This document shows positions 26,065-34,008 of a stretch of DNA of 64,000 nucleotides, piece by piece. The stretch comes from Alkalicaulis satelles. Its GTDB lineage: Bacteria; Pseudomonadota; Alphaproteobacteria; Caulobacterales; Maricaulaceae. The DNA is taken from assembly GCF_008630495.1 (NCBI RefSeq), contig NZ_VWOJ01000001.1, forward strand, positions 62,001 to 126,000, read 5' to 3'. The notes under the pieces were generated by a model. That model did not search any database and was not told where the DNA came from. It was given only the letters and a program-made list of their open reading frames with translations. Each line of letters begins with the position of its first letter. Position 1 is the stretch's first letter. The translations under genes and the position numbers were made by a program.

Positions 26065-26501
26065 GCCCGTACGTCGTTCTCAGGGTCGTCTCCAAGCTCC
26101 TGATCCCGCTCATCTTCCTGTACGGTTTCTATGTGCACTTCCATGGCGAGTATTCGCCTGGCGGCGGTTTCGCGGCCGGTGTTGTGGTCGGCGTGGGGGT
26201 GATCCTCTACGCGCTGATCTTCGGCCTGCAGGCGGCGCGCAAGGCCGTGCCGCCCTACTGGGCGCGCATCGGTATGGCGCTGGGCGCGCTGATCTTTGCG
26301 GGCGTCGGCTTCATCTCCCTGTTCATGGGCGGCAATTATCTGGACTACACCGTGCTGGATCCCAACCGCACCTATCTGGGCCAGCATATCGGCATCGTGG
26401 CGGTGGAGTTCGGCGTGCTGGTCAGCGTGACCGCGGTGATCATCGCCATCTTCTATGCGTTCGCCGGGCGTGAGCGCCCCGCTGGCGAGGCGGAGGACTG
26501 A
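26061..26501 (+). CDS. mrpB: Mrp antiporter subunit B (MnhB)
   Basis: The 146-residue subunit carries the MnhB hallmark FLYGFYVHFHGEYSPGGGFAAGVVVG with GEYSPGGGFxAG, then helices and a charged C-terminal tail. It belongs to the core Mrp small-subunit module. It overlaps the preceding gene as ATGA and lies three bases before mrpC. Confidence 0.93.
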   Translation: MSPYVVLRVVSKLLIPLIFLYGFYVHFHGEYSPGGGFAAGVVVGVGVILYALIFGLQAARKAVPPYWARIGMALGALIFAGVGFISLFMGGNYLDYTVLDPNRTYLGQHIGIVAVEFGVLVSVTAVIIAIFYAFAGRERPAGEAED

Positions 26502-26504
26502 TCC

Positions 26505-26909
26505 ATGGTCGAGATTGTCGCCGAACGCTTCACCTACGCCGTGATCCTGGTGCTGATGATGGTTGGCCTCTACGCCGTGATCGCCACCGGCAATCTGGTC
26601 AAGCGCATGGTGGGCCTGTCCATTTTCCAGACCTCGGTGTTCCTGCTCTACATCGCCACCGCCAAGGTGTTCGGCGGCGGCCCGGCCATTTTCGACTATG
26701 ACGATCTGACCTACGGAACGATCCCCGAGGACGCGATCTACGCCAACCCGCTGCCGCACGTGCTGATCCTGACCGCGATCGTGGTGGGCGTGGCGACGCT
26801 GGCCATGGGTCTGGCGCTGGTGGTGCGCATCCGCGAGGTCTACGGGACCATCGAGGATGACGAATTGTCCGAGATCGATCACGACGACGAATTGAAGAAG
26901 GGCGTGTAG
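26505..26909 (+). CDS. mrpC: Mrp antiporter subunit C (NuoK-like)
   Basis: The 134-residue three-helix protein resembles NuoK: ILVLMMVGLYAVIATGNLVKRMVGLSIFQTSVFLLYI and PLPHVLILTAIVVGVATLAMGLALVVRIRE, with a Pro-Leu-Pro-His before the last helix as in MnhC. The C-terminal tail is acidic (DDELSEIDHDDELKKG). It is followed four bases later by mrpD. Confidence 0.93.
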   Translation: MVEIVAERFTYAVILVLMMVGLYAVIATGNLVKRMVGLSIFQTSVFLLYIATAKVFGGGPAIFDYDDLTYGTIPEDAIYANPLPHVLILTAIVVGVATLAMGLALVVRIREVYGTIEDDELSEIDHDDELKKGV

Positions 26910-26913
26910 GGCG

Positions 26914-28437
26914 ATGGAGCCGCAAGTTCTCCCGGCCGCGCTCGCGGCCCATGCGCCAGCCTTGCTGGTGATGATCCCGCTGATCATGTCGGCGCCCGCC
27001 GCCATGATCAAAAACGGCCGCGTGGCCTGGGCGATCGCTGTCCTGAGCGTGCTCGCCTCACTGGTGCTGGCGGCGGAGATTTTCCTGGCCACCCGGGCCG
27101 ATGGGGCCATCATTTCCTATGCCATGGGCGGCTGGGAGCCCCCCTTCGGCATCGAGTACCGCATCGACGCGCTCAATGCCGCGCTGCTGCTTCTTCTGGG
27201 CTCCACGGGCTTTCTGGCGCTGATGTTCGCAGGCCCCAGCGTGGCCGACGAGATTGCGCGCGGCAAACGCTCGCTGTTCTATTCGGCCTTCCTGATCTGC
27301 TTTGCAGGCCTCAGCGGCGTGGCCAGCACGGGCGACGCGTTCAACCTCTTCGTCTTCCTGGAAATCTCGTCCATCGCCACCTACGCCATCATCGCCATGG
27401 GCTGGCGCAATGACCGCCAGGCGCTGACCGCCTCGTTCAACTATCTGGTCATGGGCACGATCGGCGCGACCTTCTTCGTGATCGGGGTCGGCTTCATCTA
27501 CATGACCACCGGCACGCTCAACATGGCCGATCAGGCCCAGGCCATTGCGGCCATGAACGGCAACCGGGCCGTTGAGGTGGGCTTCGCCTTCATCCTGGTG
27601 GGGATCGGGCTGAAAGCCGCCCTGTTCCCGCTGCACCAGTGGCTGCCCAATGCTTATGCGTATGCTCCGAACTTCGTGACCACCTTCCTGGCCACCACAG
27701 CTACGAAAGTCGCGTTCTACGTCATCATCCGCTACAGCTATGACGTGTTCTCGGTGCATACCGGGTTTGTGTCCAACGCCATGATCTGGGTGATCACCCC
27801 GCTGGCGATTGCGGGCATGCTGGTGGCGTCCACCCAGGCCCTGTTCCAGAACAATGTGCGCCGGCTGTTCGCCTACTCGTCCGTGGCCCAGGTGGGCTAT
27901 ATGATGCTGGGTCTGGGCATGGCGACCTCGCTGGGCCTGGCCGCGGGCATGCTCCACCTGATCAATCACGCCATGATGAAGGGCGCGTTGTTCATGGCGC
28001 TGGGCGCGTTCGCCCTGTCCTACGGCATCCGCCGGATCGAGGACTTCAAGGGGCTTGGCCAGGCCATGCCGGTCACCTCGGCGGCCTTCACCGTGGGGGC
28101 GCTTTCGCTGGTGGGCGTGCCGTTCACGGTGGGCTTCATTTCCAAATTCTACCTCATCCAGGCCGCGCTGGACGCGGGCTGGTGGTGGGCGGTGGCCGCC
28201 ATCCTGATCTCCTCGGTGATCGCGGTGTTCTATGTCTACCGCATTCTGGTGGCTATCTGGGTGACGCCCCAGGGCGAGACGGACAAGGGCGCCCCCAGGC
28301 GCGTGCCGCTGGCCATCGCGGTTCCGCTGGGCGTGCTGGCGCTGGCCAATCTGGTGTTCGGGGTCTACGCCGACCCGATCGTCTCCATCGCCCGCGCGGC
28401 GGCTGATGCGGCTGTGTACGGAGGGGTGACGCCGTGA
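26914..28437 (+). CDS. mrpD: Mrp antiporter subunit D (NuoLMN-type ion-translocating subunit)
   Basis: The 507-residue subunit has about 14 helices and the conserved charged residues: Glu in NLFVFLEISSIATYAIIAM (helix 5), Lys in VGIGLKAALFPLHQWLPNAYAYAP (helix 7/8), and Lys in FVTTFLATTATKVAFYVIIRYSY. It translocates protons as in complex I NuoM/N and drives cation exchange. The ATG at 26914 follows AGGGCG closely. The stop overlaps the next antiporter gene (GTGA). Confidence 0.94.
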   Translation: MEPQVLPAALAAHAPALLVMIPLIMSAPAAMIKNGRVAWAIAVLSVLASLVLAAEIFLATRADGAIISYAMGGWEPPFGIEYRIDALNAALLLLLGSTGFLALMFAGPSVADEIARGKRSLFYSAFLICFAGLSGVASTGDAFNLFVFLEISSIATYAIIAMGWRNDRQALTASFNYLVMGTIGATFFVIGVGFIYMTTGTLNMADQAQAIAAMNGNRAVEVGFAFILVGIGLKAALFPLHQWLPNAYAYAPNFVTTFLATTATKVAFYVIIRYSYDVFSVHTGFVSNAMIWVITPLAIAGMLVASTQALFQNNVRRLFAYSSVAQVGYMMLGLGMATSLGLAAGMLHLINHAMMKGALFMALGAFALSYGIRRIEDFKGLGQAMPVTSAAFTVGALSLVGVPFTVGFISKFYLIQAALDAGWWWAVAAILISSVIAVFYVYRILVAIWVTPQGETDKGAPRRVPLAIAVPLGVLALANLVFGVYADPIVSIARAAADAAVYGGVTP

Positions 28438-29903
28438 GCTGGACACCTGAACTCGCTCTGGCGCTGGCGCTGATCCTGCCGCTCGCGGGCGGCGCTGGCG
28501 TTGTGCTGCTGGGCCGCTGGCCGAACCTGCGCGAGGCTGTGACCCTGGTCACGGCCGTGGCTCTGGCGTTCGTGGTCGCCTATCTGGTCGAGGCGGCGGG
28601 CTCGCGTCCCGAGATCACGCTGGTGGAGATCGCCCCGGGCCTGTCGCTGAAATTCGCGCTGGAGCCCCTGGGCGCGGTGTTCGCCATGGTGGCCAGCGGG
28701 CTGTGGATCGTGAACTCGCTCTACTCCATCGCCTATATGCGCGGGAACAAGGAGAAGGACCAGACCCGGTTCTATTTCTGCTTCACCATCTCGATCGCTG
28801 CGGCCATGGGCATCGCCCTGTCGGGCAATCTCATCACCCTGTTCTTCTTCTACGAGGCGCTGAGCCTGGCGACCTACCCGCTGGTGGCCCACAAGGGCGA
28901 CGCCAAGGCCAGGAAGGGCGCCTCGATCTATCTGGGCATTCTGCTGGCCACCTCTATCGGCCTGTTCCTGCCCGCGATCTTCGCCGTTTACGCCCTGACC
29001 GGCACCACCGACTTCACCGCCGGGGGCGTGATGTCGGGCGTGGGACCAGTCGTGGGCTCCATCATTCTGGTGCTGTTTGCGTTCGGGATCGGCAAGGCGG
29101 CGCTGATGCCGACCCACCCCTGGCTGCCCAACGCCATGGTGGCGCCCACCCCGGTCTCGGCGCTGCTGCATGCGGTGGCGGTGGTGAAGGCGGGCGTGTT
29201 CTCCATCCTGAAGGTGGCCGTCTATATTTTCGGCCCGCAATATATCGAGACCCTGCCCGCCGCGCCTGTTCTGGCCTGGATCGCAGGCGCGTCTATCGTG
29301 ATCGCCTCGGTGATCGCCATGACCAAGGACAATCTCAAGGCCCGGCTCGCCTTCTCCACGGTTAGCCAGCTCTCCTACGTCACGCTGGGCGCCATGCTGG
29401 CCAGCCCGCTGGCGCTGATGGGCGCGGCCTTGCAGATCATCATGCACGCCTATGGCAAGATCACCCTCTTCATGGCTGCAGGCGGGATCTATACCGGCGC
29501 CAAGAAGACCGAGATCTCCCAGCTTGACGGCCTTGGACGCCTGATGCCGGTGACGTTTGGCGTGTTCACCATCGGCGCGCTCTCCATCATCGGCATGCCG
29601 CTGTTCGGCGGGATGTGGCCCAAGCTGTTCCTGATGGAGGGCGCAGCGGTGGCCGGCCAGCCCTGGCTGATTGCGGTGCTGATCGCCTCTACCTTGCTGA
29701 ATATCGGCTATCTCCTGCCGATCGCGATCCGCGGCTTCATGCGCCCGGCGCCGGCGCCCAGCCCGATGAAGCCCGGCCAGCCGCCCGCGCTGGCCTGGAT
29801 CGCTCCGCTGATCACCGCCATCGGCACGATAGCGCTATTCTTCGCCATCGGTCCGCTGATGGACTTCCTGACACCGGTCTTCATGACGGAGATGACGCCA
29901 TGA
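28434..29903 (+). CDS. Second NuoLMN-type antiporter subunit (MrpD-like)
   Basis: The 489-residue protein resembles MrpD with the helix-5 Glu (LFFFYEALSLATYPLVA), FGIGKAALMPTHPWLPNAMVAPTPVSALLHAVAVVKAG and the ARLAFSTVSQLSYVTLGA segment. The APTPVSALLHA-type stretch with VKAG also occurs in NuoL/MrpA-like subunits, so it may replace the missing NuoL-like half of MrpA. A GTG start overlaps mrpD by four bases and the stop overlaps the small gene that follows (ATGA). Confidence 0.88.
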   Translation: MSWTPELALALALILPLAGGAGVVLLGRWPNLREAVTLVTAVALAFVVAYLVEAAGSRPEITLVEIAPGLSLKFALEPLGAVFAMVASGLWIVNSLYSIAYMRGNKEKDQTRFYFCFTISIAAAMGIALSGNLITLFFFYEALSLATYPLVAHKGDAKARKGASIYLGILLATSIGLFLPAIFAVYALTGTTDFTAGGVMSGVGPVVGSIILVLFAFGIGKAALMPTHPWLPNAMVAPTPVSALLHAVAVVKAGVFSILKVAVYIFGPQYIETLPAAPVLAWIAGASIVIASVIAMTKDNLKARLAFSTVSQLSYVTLGAMLASPLALMGAALQIIMHAYGKITLFMAAGGIYTGAKKTEISQLDGLGRLMPVTFGVFTIGALSIIGMPLFGGMWPKLFLMEGAAVAGQPWLIAVLIASTLLNIGYLLPIAIRGFMRPAPAPSPMKPGQPPALAWIAPLITAIGTIALFFAIGPLMDFLTPVFMTEMTP

Positions 29904-30223
29904 GCGCCCCGAAGGACGTGACGGCGCCGGGCGCCGGCCTGCTGGCGCAACTGAGCACGCGCCGCGCCGGGCTGGCCATCGTGATCGCCCTGGGCGTGAT
30001 CAATCTGGCCGGTTATGGGCTGGAGTTTTTCCTCACCGAGGACGGCTTCGCCAAATATCGCGATGTCACCGGACCGTTTGAGTTCGTGCTGATGCCGCTC
30101 ACGGCGGCGGCCATTCTGGCGGCCTGGGGGCTGCGCTGGCTATTGGGCCGCCGGGGCGATTATTACGAGCGCGCGGCGGGCGATGTGACCGATTCCAAGG
30201 CCGGGGAGGGGCGTGATGACTGA
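29900..30223 (+). CDS. Small two-helix membrane protein within the mrp operon
   Basis: The 107-residue protein has two membrane segments (LAIVIALGVINLAGYGLEFFL and FVLMPLTAAAILAAWGLRWLLG) and short charged tails. No named domain is recognised. It overlaps the preceding antiporter gene by four bases (ATGA) and the following one by eight, so it is certainly translated as part of the operon. It probably serves as an accessory or interface subunit between the second and third antiporter-like proteins. Confidence 0.8.
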   Translation: MSAPKDVTAPGAGLLAQLSTRRAGLAIVIALGVINLAGYGLEFFLTEDGFAKYRDVTGPFEFVLMPLTAAAILAAWGLRWLLGRRGDYYERAAGDVTDSKAGEGRDD

Positions 30224-31940
30224 TTTCCTCAGCCTCCTGCACGCGGTCAATCCGGCCCTGATCCTGATCGCAGGCGGGGCCATCACGCTGGCCCTGCCCT
30301 GGGCCATGGCGCGCAAGGCGGTGATGCTGCTGGCGCCGCTGGCCGGCCTGGCGGCCTGGTTCGCCACGCGCGAGCCGGGCGTCTATGGCGTTATTGAGCT
30401 CGGTCCCCTGACACTGGAAACCTTCCGCTATGACGCGCTCTCGCGCATCTGGGCGCTGGTCTTCCTGATCGCCGCCTTCCTCAACGGCATTTACGCCCTG
30501 CATGAGCGCAGCCGCATCAGCGACGGTTCGGCGCTGATCTATGCCGGCGCGGCGGTGGGCGCGGTGTTCGCAGGCGATCTCATTACCCTGTTCGTGTTCT
30601 GGGAGCTGACCGCGCTGTTCTCCGCGCCGCTGATCTTTGCGGCCGGAACTGCGGCGGCCCAGCGCGCGGGCCTGCGCTATCTGGCGATTCAGGTGCTCTC
30701 GGGCGTGCTGCTGCTCGGCGGCGCCGCGGTGTGGGCGAGCCAGACCGGTTCATGGACCTTTGACGCCATCGGCCTTGATGATCCGGCGGGCCTTGTGATT
30801 TTCATCGCCTTCGCCATCAAGGCGGCCTTCCCGCTCCTGCACATGTGGCTGCAGGACGCCTATCCCAAGGCGACCGGCGTGGGCGCGGTGGTGCTGTCGG
30901 CCTTCACCACCAAGCTGGCGGTCTATGCGCTGGCGCGCGGTTTTGCCGGAACCGAAATCCTGATCACCATCGGGGTGATCATGGCGGTCTTCCCGATCCT
31001 GTTCATCATCGTGGAGAACGATCTGCGCCGCACTCTGGCCTATGCGCTCAACAACCAGCTGGGCTTCATGGTGGTGGGCGTGGGCGTGGGCACGCCGCTC
31101 GGTCTCAACGCGGCCGCCGCCAACGCCTTTGTGGGCGTGTTCTACATGGCGCTGATGTTCATGGTGATGGGCGCGGTGATGCACCGCACCGGCACGGCCA
31201 AGGCCAGCGAGCTGGGCGGGCTGTTCCGTTCCATGCCGCTGACCGGCTCACTGGCCATCATTGGCGCGCTGGCCATTGTCGGGGCGCCGCTCTTCTCGGG
31301 TTTTGTCGCCAAGACGCTGGTGCTGTCGGCGGTGTCCTATCACGGGGATGTTCTGGCCTTCGCCATCCTGGTTGTCGCGGCGGCGGGCGTGATGGAGCTC
31401 AGCGCGCTGAAAGTGCCCTATTTCGCTTTCTTCGGTGAGGACCGGGGCCACCGGGTCAAGGAAGCCCCGCTCAACATGTTGCTGGCCATGGGGCTGGCCG
31501 CCTTCCTGTGCATCTATCTCGGGTCGCACTGGCAGGTGCTCTACGGCCTTCTGCCCTTCGCCATCGATTACCAGCCCTATACCGCGGACAACGTGATCGG
31601 ACAGATCCAGATCCTTCTGGCGGGCGCTTTCGTGTTCGCGGCGCTGGTCTGGCTCAGATTGTTCCCGCAGCGTGGTGATCGCACCGTTCTGGACGCCGAC
31701 TGGCTCTACCGCCGTCTCGGCGACGGGGTGGTGCGCTGGGGCGGGCAGATGGGCCAGCTCATGGCCGGCGCCAGCGAGCGCGGTCTGGGCGTGGTGATCT
31801 CACGCTGGACCAACCGCTTGTTCAACCTGTTCAGCCCTGCAGGCTCCCTGTCTCGCATTTTCCCGTCAGGGCTGATGGCGATCTGGACCGGCGTGCTTCT
31901 GGCGGGTGTGCTTCTGGTCGCCTACTTCTCCCCGTTGTAG
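30216..31940 (+). CDS. Third NuoLMN-type antiporter subunit
   Basis: The 574-residue membrane protein has the NuoLMN core with Glu in LITLFVFWELTALFSAPLIF, Lys in AIKAAFPLLHMWLQDAYPKATGVGAVVLSAFTTKLAVYAL and Leu/Gly-rich later helices. It then adds a long C-terminal extension of about 110 residues (VLDADWLYRRLGDG, then a final membrane helix). ATG 30216 is better spaced from GGGGAGGGG than GTG 30213. It ends the mrp operon. With mrpD and its paralogue there are three antiporter-like subunits in one complex, one more than in Bacillus Mrp. Confidence 0.87.
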   Translation: MTDFLSLLHAVNPALILIAGGAITLALPWAMARKAVMLLAPLAGLAAWFATREPGVYGVIELGPLTLETFRYDALSRIWALVFLIAAFLNGIYALHERSRISDGSALIYAGAAVGAVFAGDLITLFVFWELTALFSAPLIFAAGTAAAQRAGLRYLAIQVLSGVLLLGGAAVWASQTGSWTFDAIGLDDPAGLVIFIAFAIKAAFPLLHMWLQDAYPKATGVGAVVLSAFTTKLAVYALARGFAGTEILITIGVIMAVFPILFIIVENDLRRTLAYALNNQLGFMVVGVGVGTPLGLNAAAANAFVGVFYMALMFMVMGAVMHRTGTAKASELGGLFRSMPLTGSLAIIGALAIVGAPLFSGFVAKTLVLSAVSYHGDVLAFAILVVAAAGVMELSALKVPYFAFFGEDRGHRVKEAPLNMLLAMGLAAFLCIYLGSHWQVLYGLLPFAIDYQPYTADNVIGQIQILLAGAFVFAALVWLRLFPQRGDRTVLDADWLYRRLGDGVVRWGGQMGQLMAGASERGLGVVISRWTNRLFNLFSPAGSLSRIFPSGLMAIWTGVLLAGVLLVAYFSPL

Positions 31941-32024
31941 CCCTCTCGCGCAAAAGCAGAAATTGTAGCGTGTGCAGAGAGTCTGTGCGCGCCGATAGGA
32001 AAGTTATCCTCGCTTCGGCCCTCC

Positions 32025-32039
32025 GTTCTTATAGTGTTC
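32025..32039 (+). promoter_or_regulatory. Candidate LexA (SOS) box before the DnaA-like gene
   Basis: GTTCTTATAGTGTTC is a perfect GTTC-N7-GTTC direct repeat, the LexA-box form known for alphaproteobacteria and the same spacing as at recA (51158-51172). It ends 34 bases before the ATG at 32074, and a -10-like TATAGT (32030-32035) lies across the spacer. By chance one would expect about two such 8-base matches in a window this size, but one so close to a start is less likely accidental. Confidence 0.45.
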
Positions 32040-32073
32040 CCATAGCGGAATGCTTCTGGACGGAGGACGCCCC

Positions 32074-32424
32074 ATGCCTGCCCACACCCGAGCGCTGGAT
32101 CTGGCGCGAGCCCGCCTGGCTCAGCAGGCGGTGTCATATGCATTCGACATTGCCGTCGATGAAATGACCAGCCCGACGCGCGGATCGGCGCGCGCGGCTC
32201 TGGCCCGGCAGATCGCGATTTATCTGACCCATGTGGCGTTTGAAATCAGCCTGGCGCGCACCGCCGAGGCGTTCGGACGGGACCGCTCCACCGCGGCCCA
32301 TGCCTGCCACAAGGTGGAAGACCGGCGCGACGACCCGGCCTTTGACCATTGTCTGGACGAGCTGGAGGCGTGCCTGCGCAGCGTGCCCCCGCCCAGCCCG
32401 GCGCGGCTGGGGCAGGCGGCATGA
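32074..32424 (+). CDS. Small DnaA domain IV-like DNA-binding protein
   Basis: The 116-residue protein consists mainly of a helix-turn-helix of the DnaA C-terminal type: ARQIAIYLTHVAFEISLARTAEAFGRDRSTAAHACHKVEDRR. DnaA signature wording is RDHTTVxHAC; here the DNA-contacting His is Arg (RDRSTAAHAC). It lacks the AAA+ domain, so it could compete at DnaA boxes or bind its own site. ATG 32074 follows CGGAGGA. Its stop overlaps the DUF6456 gene (ATGA), and a candidate LexA box lies just upstream. Function is inferred only from the fold. Confidence 0.78.
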   Translation: MPAHTRALDLARARLAQQAVSYAFDIAVDEMTSPTRGSARAALARQIAIYLTHVAFEISLARTAEAFGRDRSTAAHACHKVEDRRDDPAFDHCLDELEACLRSVPPPSPARLGQAA

Positions 32425-33197
32425 GCGCCCCGTCCTGGATGAAGCGTCTGGACGCGCCCGGGCGCGTGCTGGCGCCGCTGCCTGCGGGGCGCAAGGGGTT
32501 TGGCGTGTTCCAGGGCCCTGACCGGCGCCGGCGTCCCATGGCCATTGCGCGCGAGGCCGAGGTGCGTGAGGCGGCCGCGTCTGGCGCGCTGGAGCATAGT
32601 GAGGCGGGCTGGCGCCTGACCAGTGCGGGGCGCGCCCGCCTAAAACGCGCGGATGCTGGCGGTGATTTCGGCGCTCAGCACCGCAAGACCGCCCCACGCA
32701 TCGTCATGGATGATGACGGGCGTGAGCGCGTGACACAGGCTGATATCGCAGCGGGATCGCCGCTGGCGCGCTATGCCCGGCCCCAGGGCGGGCGTCCGGC
32801 GCTGATCGAGCCGGTTCACGCCGCCGCCGCCGCCATGCTGCGCCACGACTATGAACGCTCGGCCCTGATGTCGCGCGTCACCATGGACTGGAGCGGCCAG
32901 CCCGGCGCGCGCACGCGTAGCGCGCCGCGCGACCGCTCCGATGCGCCCTCAAGCCGTCTGGCCGCCCAGTCGCGCGTGCTCGATGCGTTAGAAGCGGCCG
33001 GGCCGGGGCTGGACCGCTTGCTGACGGCGCTGGTTCTGCGCGATACGCCCATGGGCGAGGCCGAGCGCGAGCTCGGCTGGCCTGCACGGGCGGGCGCGCC
33101 AGCCCTGCGGCTGGCGCTGGAGCGGCTGGCGGTGCACTACCGGCTCACCGCGCCTGCGCAGACCTTCAACCCTTTTTCGGCGGCTGGGGACGGGTGA
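32421..33197 (+). CDS. DUF6456 domain-containing protein
   Basis: The 258-residue basic protein starts MSAPSWMKRLDAPGRVLAPL, has a winged-helix-like N-terminal part (REAAASGALEHSEAGWRLTSAGRARL), a linker, and a C-terminal helical domain (RYARPQGGRPALIEPVHAAAAAMLRHDYERS, then LDRLLTALVLRDTPMGEAERELGW). The wording matches DUF6456 proteins of alphaproteobacteria, whose role is unknown. The ATG overlaps the DnaA-like gene stop by four bases, so the two probably act together. Its 3' end overlaps the converging yaaA gene by 32 bases. Confidence 0.78.
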   Translation: MSAPSWMKRLDAPGRVLAPLPAGRKGFGVFQGPDRRRRPMAIAREAEVREAAASGALEHSEAGWRLTSAGRARLKRADAGGDFGAQHRKTAPRIVMDDDGRERVTQADIAAGSPLARYARPQGGRPALIEPVHAAAAAMLRHDYERSALMSRVTMDWSGQPGARTRSAPRDRSDAPSSRLAAQSRVLDALEAAGPGLDRLLTALVLRDTPMGEAERELGWPARAGAPALRLALERLAVHYRLTAPAQTFNPFSAAGDG

Positions 33198-33942
33198 ACA
33201 ACAGCCGGTCGGCGCTGGACCCGGCCTTGTCGAGCCGGTAGCCGTCCACGTTAAACTGGCCGATCTTGTCCGGGTCCTCGATACGGTTCTCGATGATCCA
33301 GCGCGCCATCATCCCGCGCGCCTTCTTGGCGTAGACCATCAGGGCGCGCAGCTGGCCGTCCTTCTCTTCCTTGAAGTCCACCGTGATGACGCGCGCGCCG
33401 AGCGATTTCAGCCGCGCCGCCCTGGCGTATTCCTGCGAGGCGAGATTGATCACGGCGGGCTGGCGCTGGCCCACCAGATCGTCTTTCAGGGCGCTGGCGA
33501 TGTCATCGCCCCAGAAATCATAGAGGGTGGCGCCCGCGCGGGTTTTCAGCCGCGTGCCCATCTCCAGCCTGTAGGGTTGAATGGCGTCCAGAGGGCGCAA
33601 CACGCCATACAGACCCGACAGTATGCGCAGCCGGTCTTGTGCCCAGTCGAGATCATCGCGGCTCAGCGAGCGCGCATCCAGCCCGCGATAGACCTCGCCG
33701 GCGAAGGCGAAAGCGGCGGGCTGGCCTTCGCTGGCGTCAGGGTCAAAGGCCTGGAATCGCTCGCGGTTGAGCTGGGCGAGATCATCGGACAGATGCATCA
33801 GGGATTTGAGATCGCTGGCGCTCAGGCGCCGGGCCGTTTTGGCCAGATCACGCGTACGCTCCAGCAGGCGCGGCGTGGTGAGCTGCGGCGCGGGGGCGGG
33901 CTCGAAATCCAGTTGCTTGGCGGGTGACAGCAGAATCAGCAT
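33166..33942 (-). CDS. yaaA: Peroxide stress protein YaaA
   Basis: The 258-residue protein matches YaaA/DUF328: LILLSPAKQLDFEP at the start, then LMHLSDDLAQLNRERF, FAFAGEVYRGLDA, LRILSGLYGVLRPLDAIQPYRLEMGTRL and NLASQEYARA. YaaA lowers free iron and protects DNA under peroxide stress, and has DNA-binding activity. The length equals that of E. coli (258). It overlaps the DUF6456 gene tail-to-tail by 32 bases. Confidence 0.96.
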   Translation of the reverse strand: MLILLSPAKQLDFEPAPAPQLTTPRLLERTRDLAKTARRLSASDLKSLMHLSDDLAQLNRERFQAFDPDASEGQPAAFAFAGEVYRGLDARSLSRDDLDWAQDRLRILSGLYGVLRPLDAIQPYRLEMGTRLKTRAGATLYDFWGDDIASALKDDLVGQRQPAVINLASQEYARAARLKSLGARVITVDFKEEKDGQLRALMVYAKKARGMMARWIIENRIEDPDKIGQFNVDGYRLDKAGSSADRLLFTRPQPPKKG

Positions 33943-34008
33943 CAGTCGTCCTCATCAGGCTTGAACCCTGAAATAAGGCGGCAGGGGCTTGCATCCAAGT
34001 CTTGAGCG

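Noticed and set aside
27058-28446. Long minus-strand frame antisense to mrpD
   Set aside because: mrpD is certain by motif and operon position; the antisense product is low-complexity.
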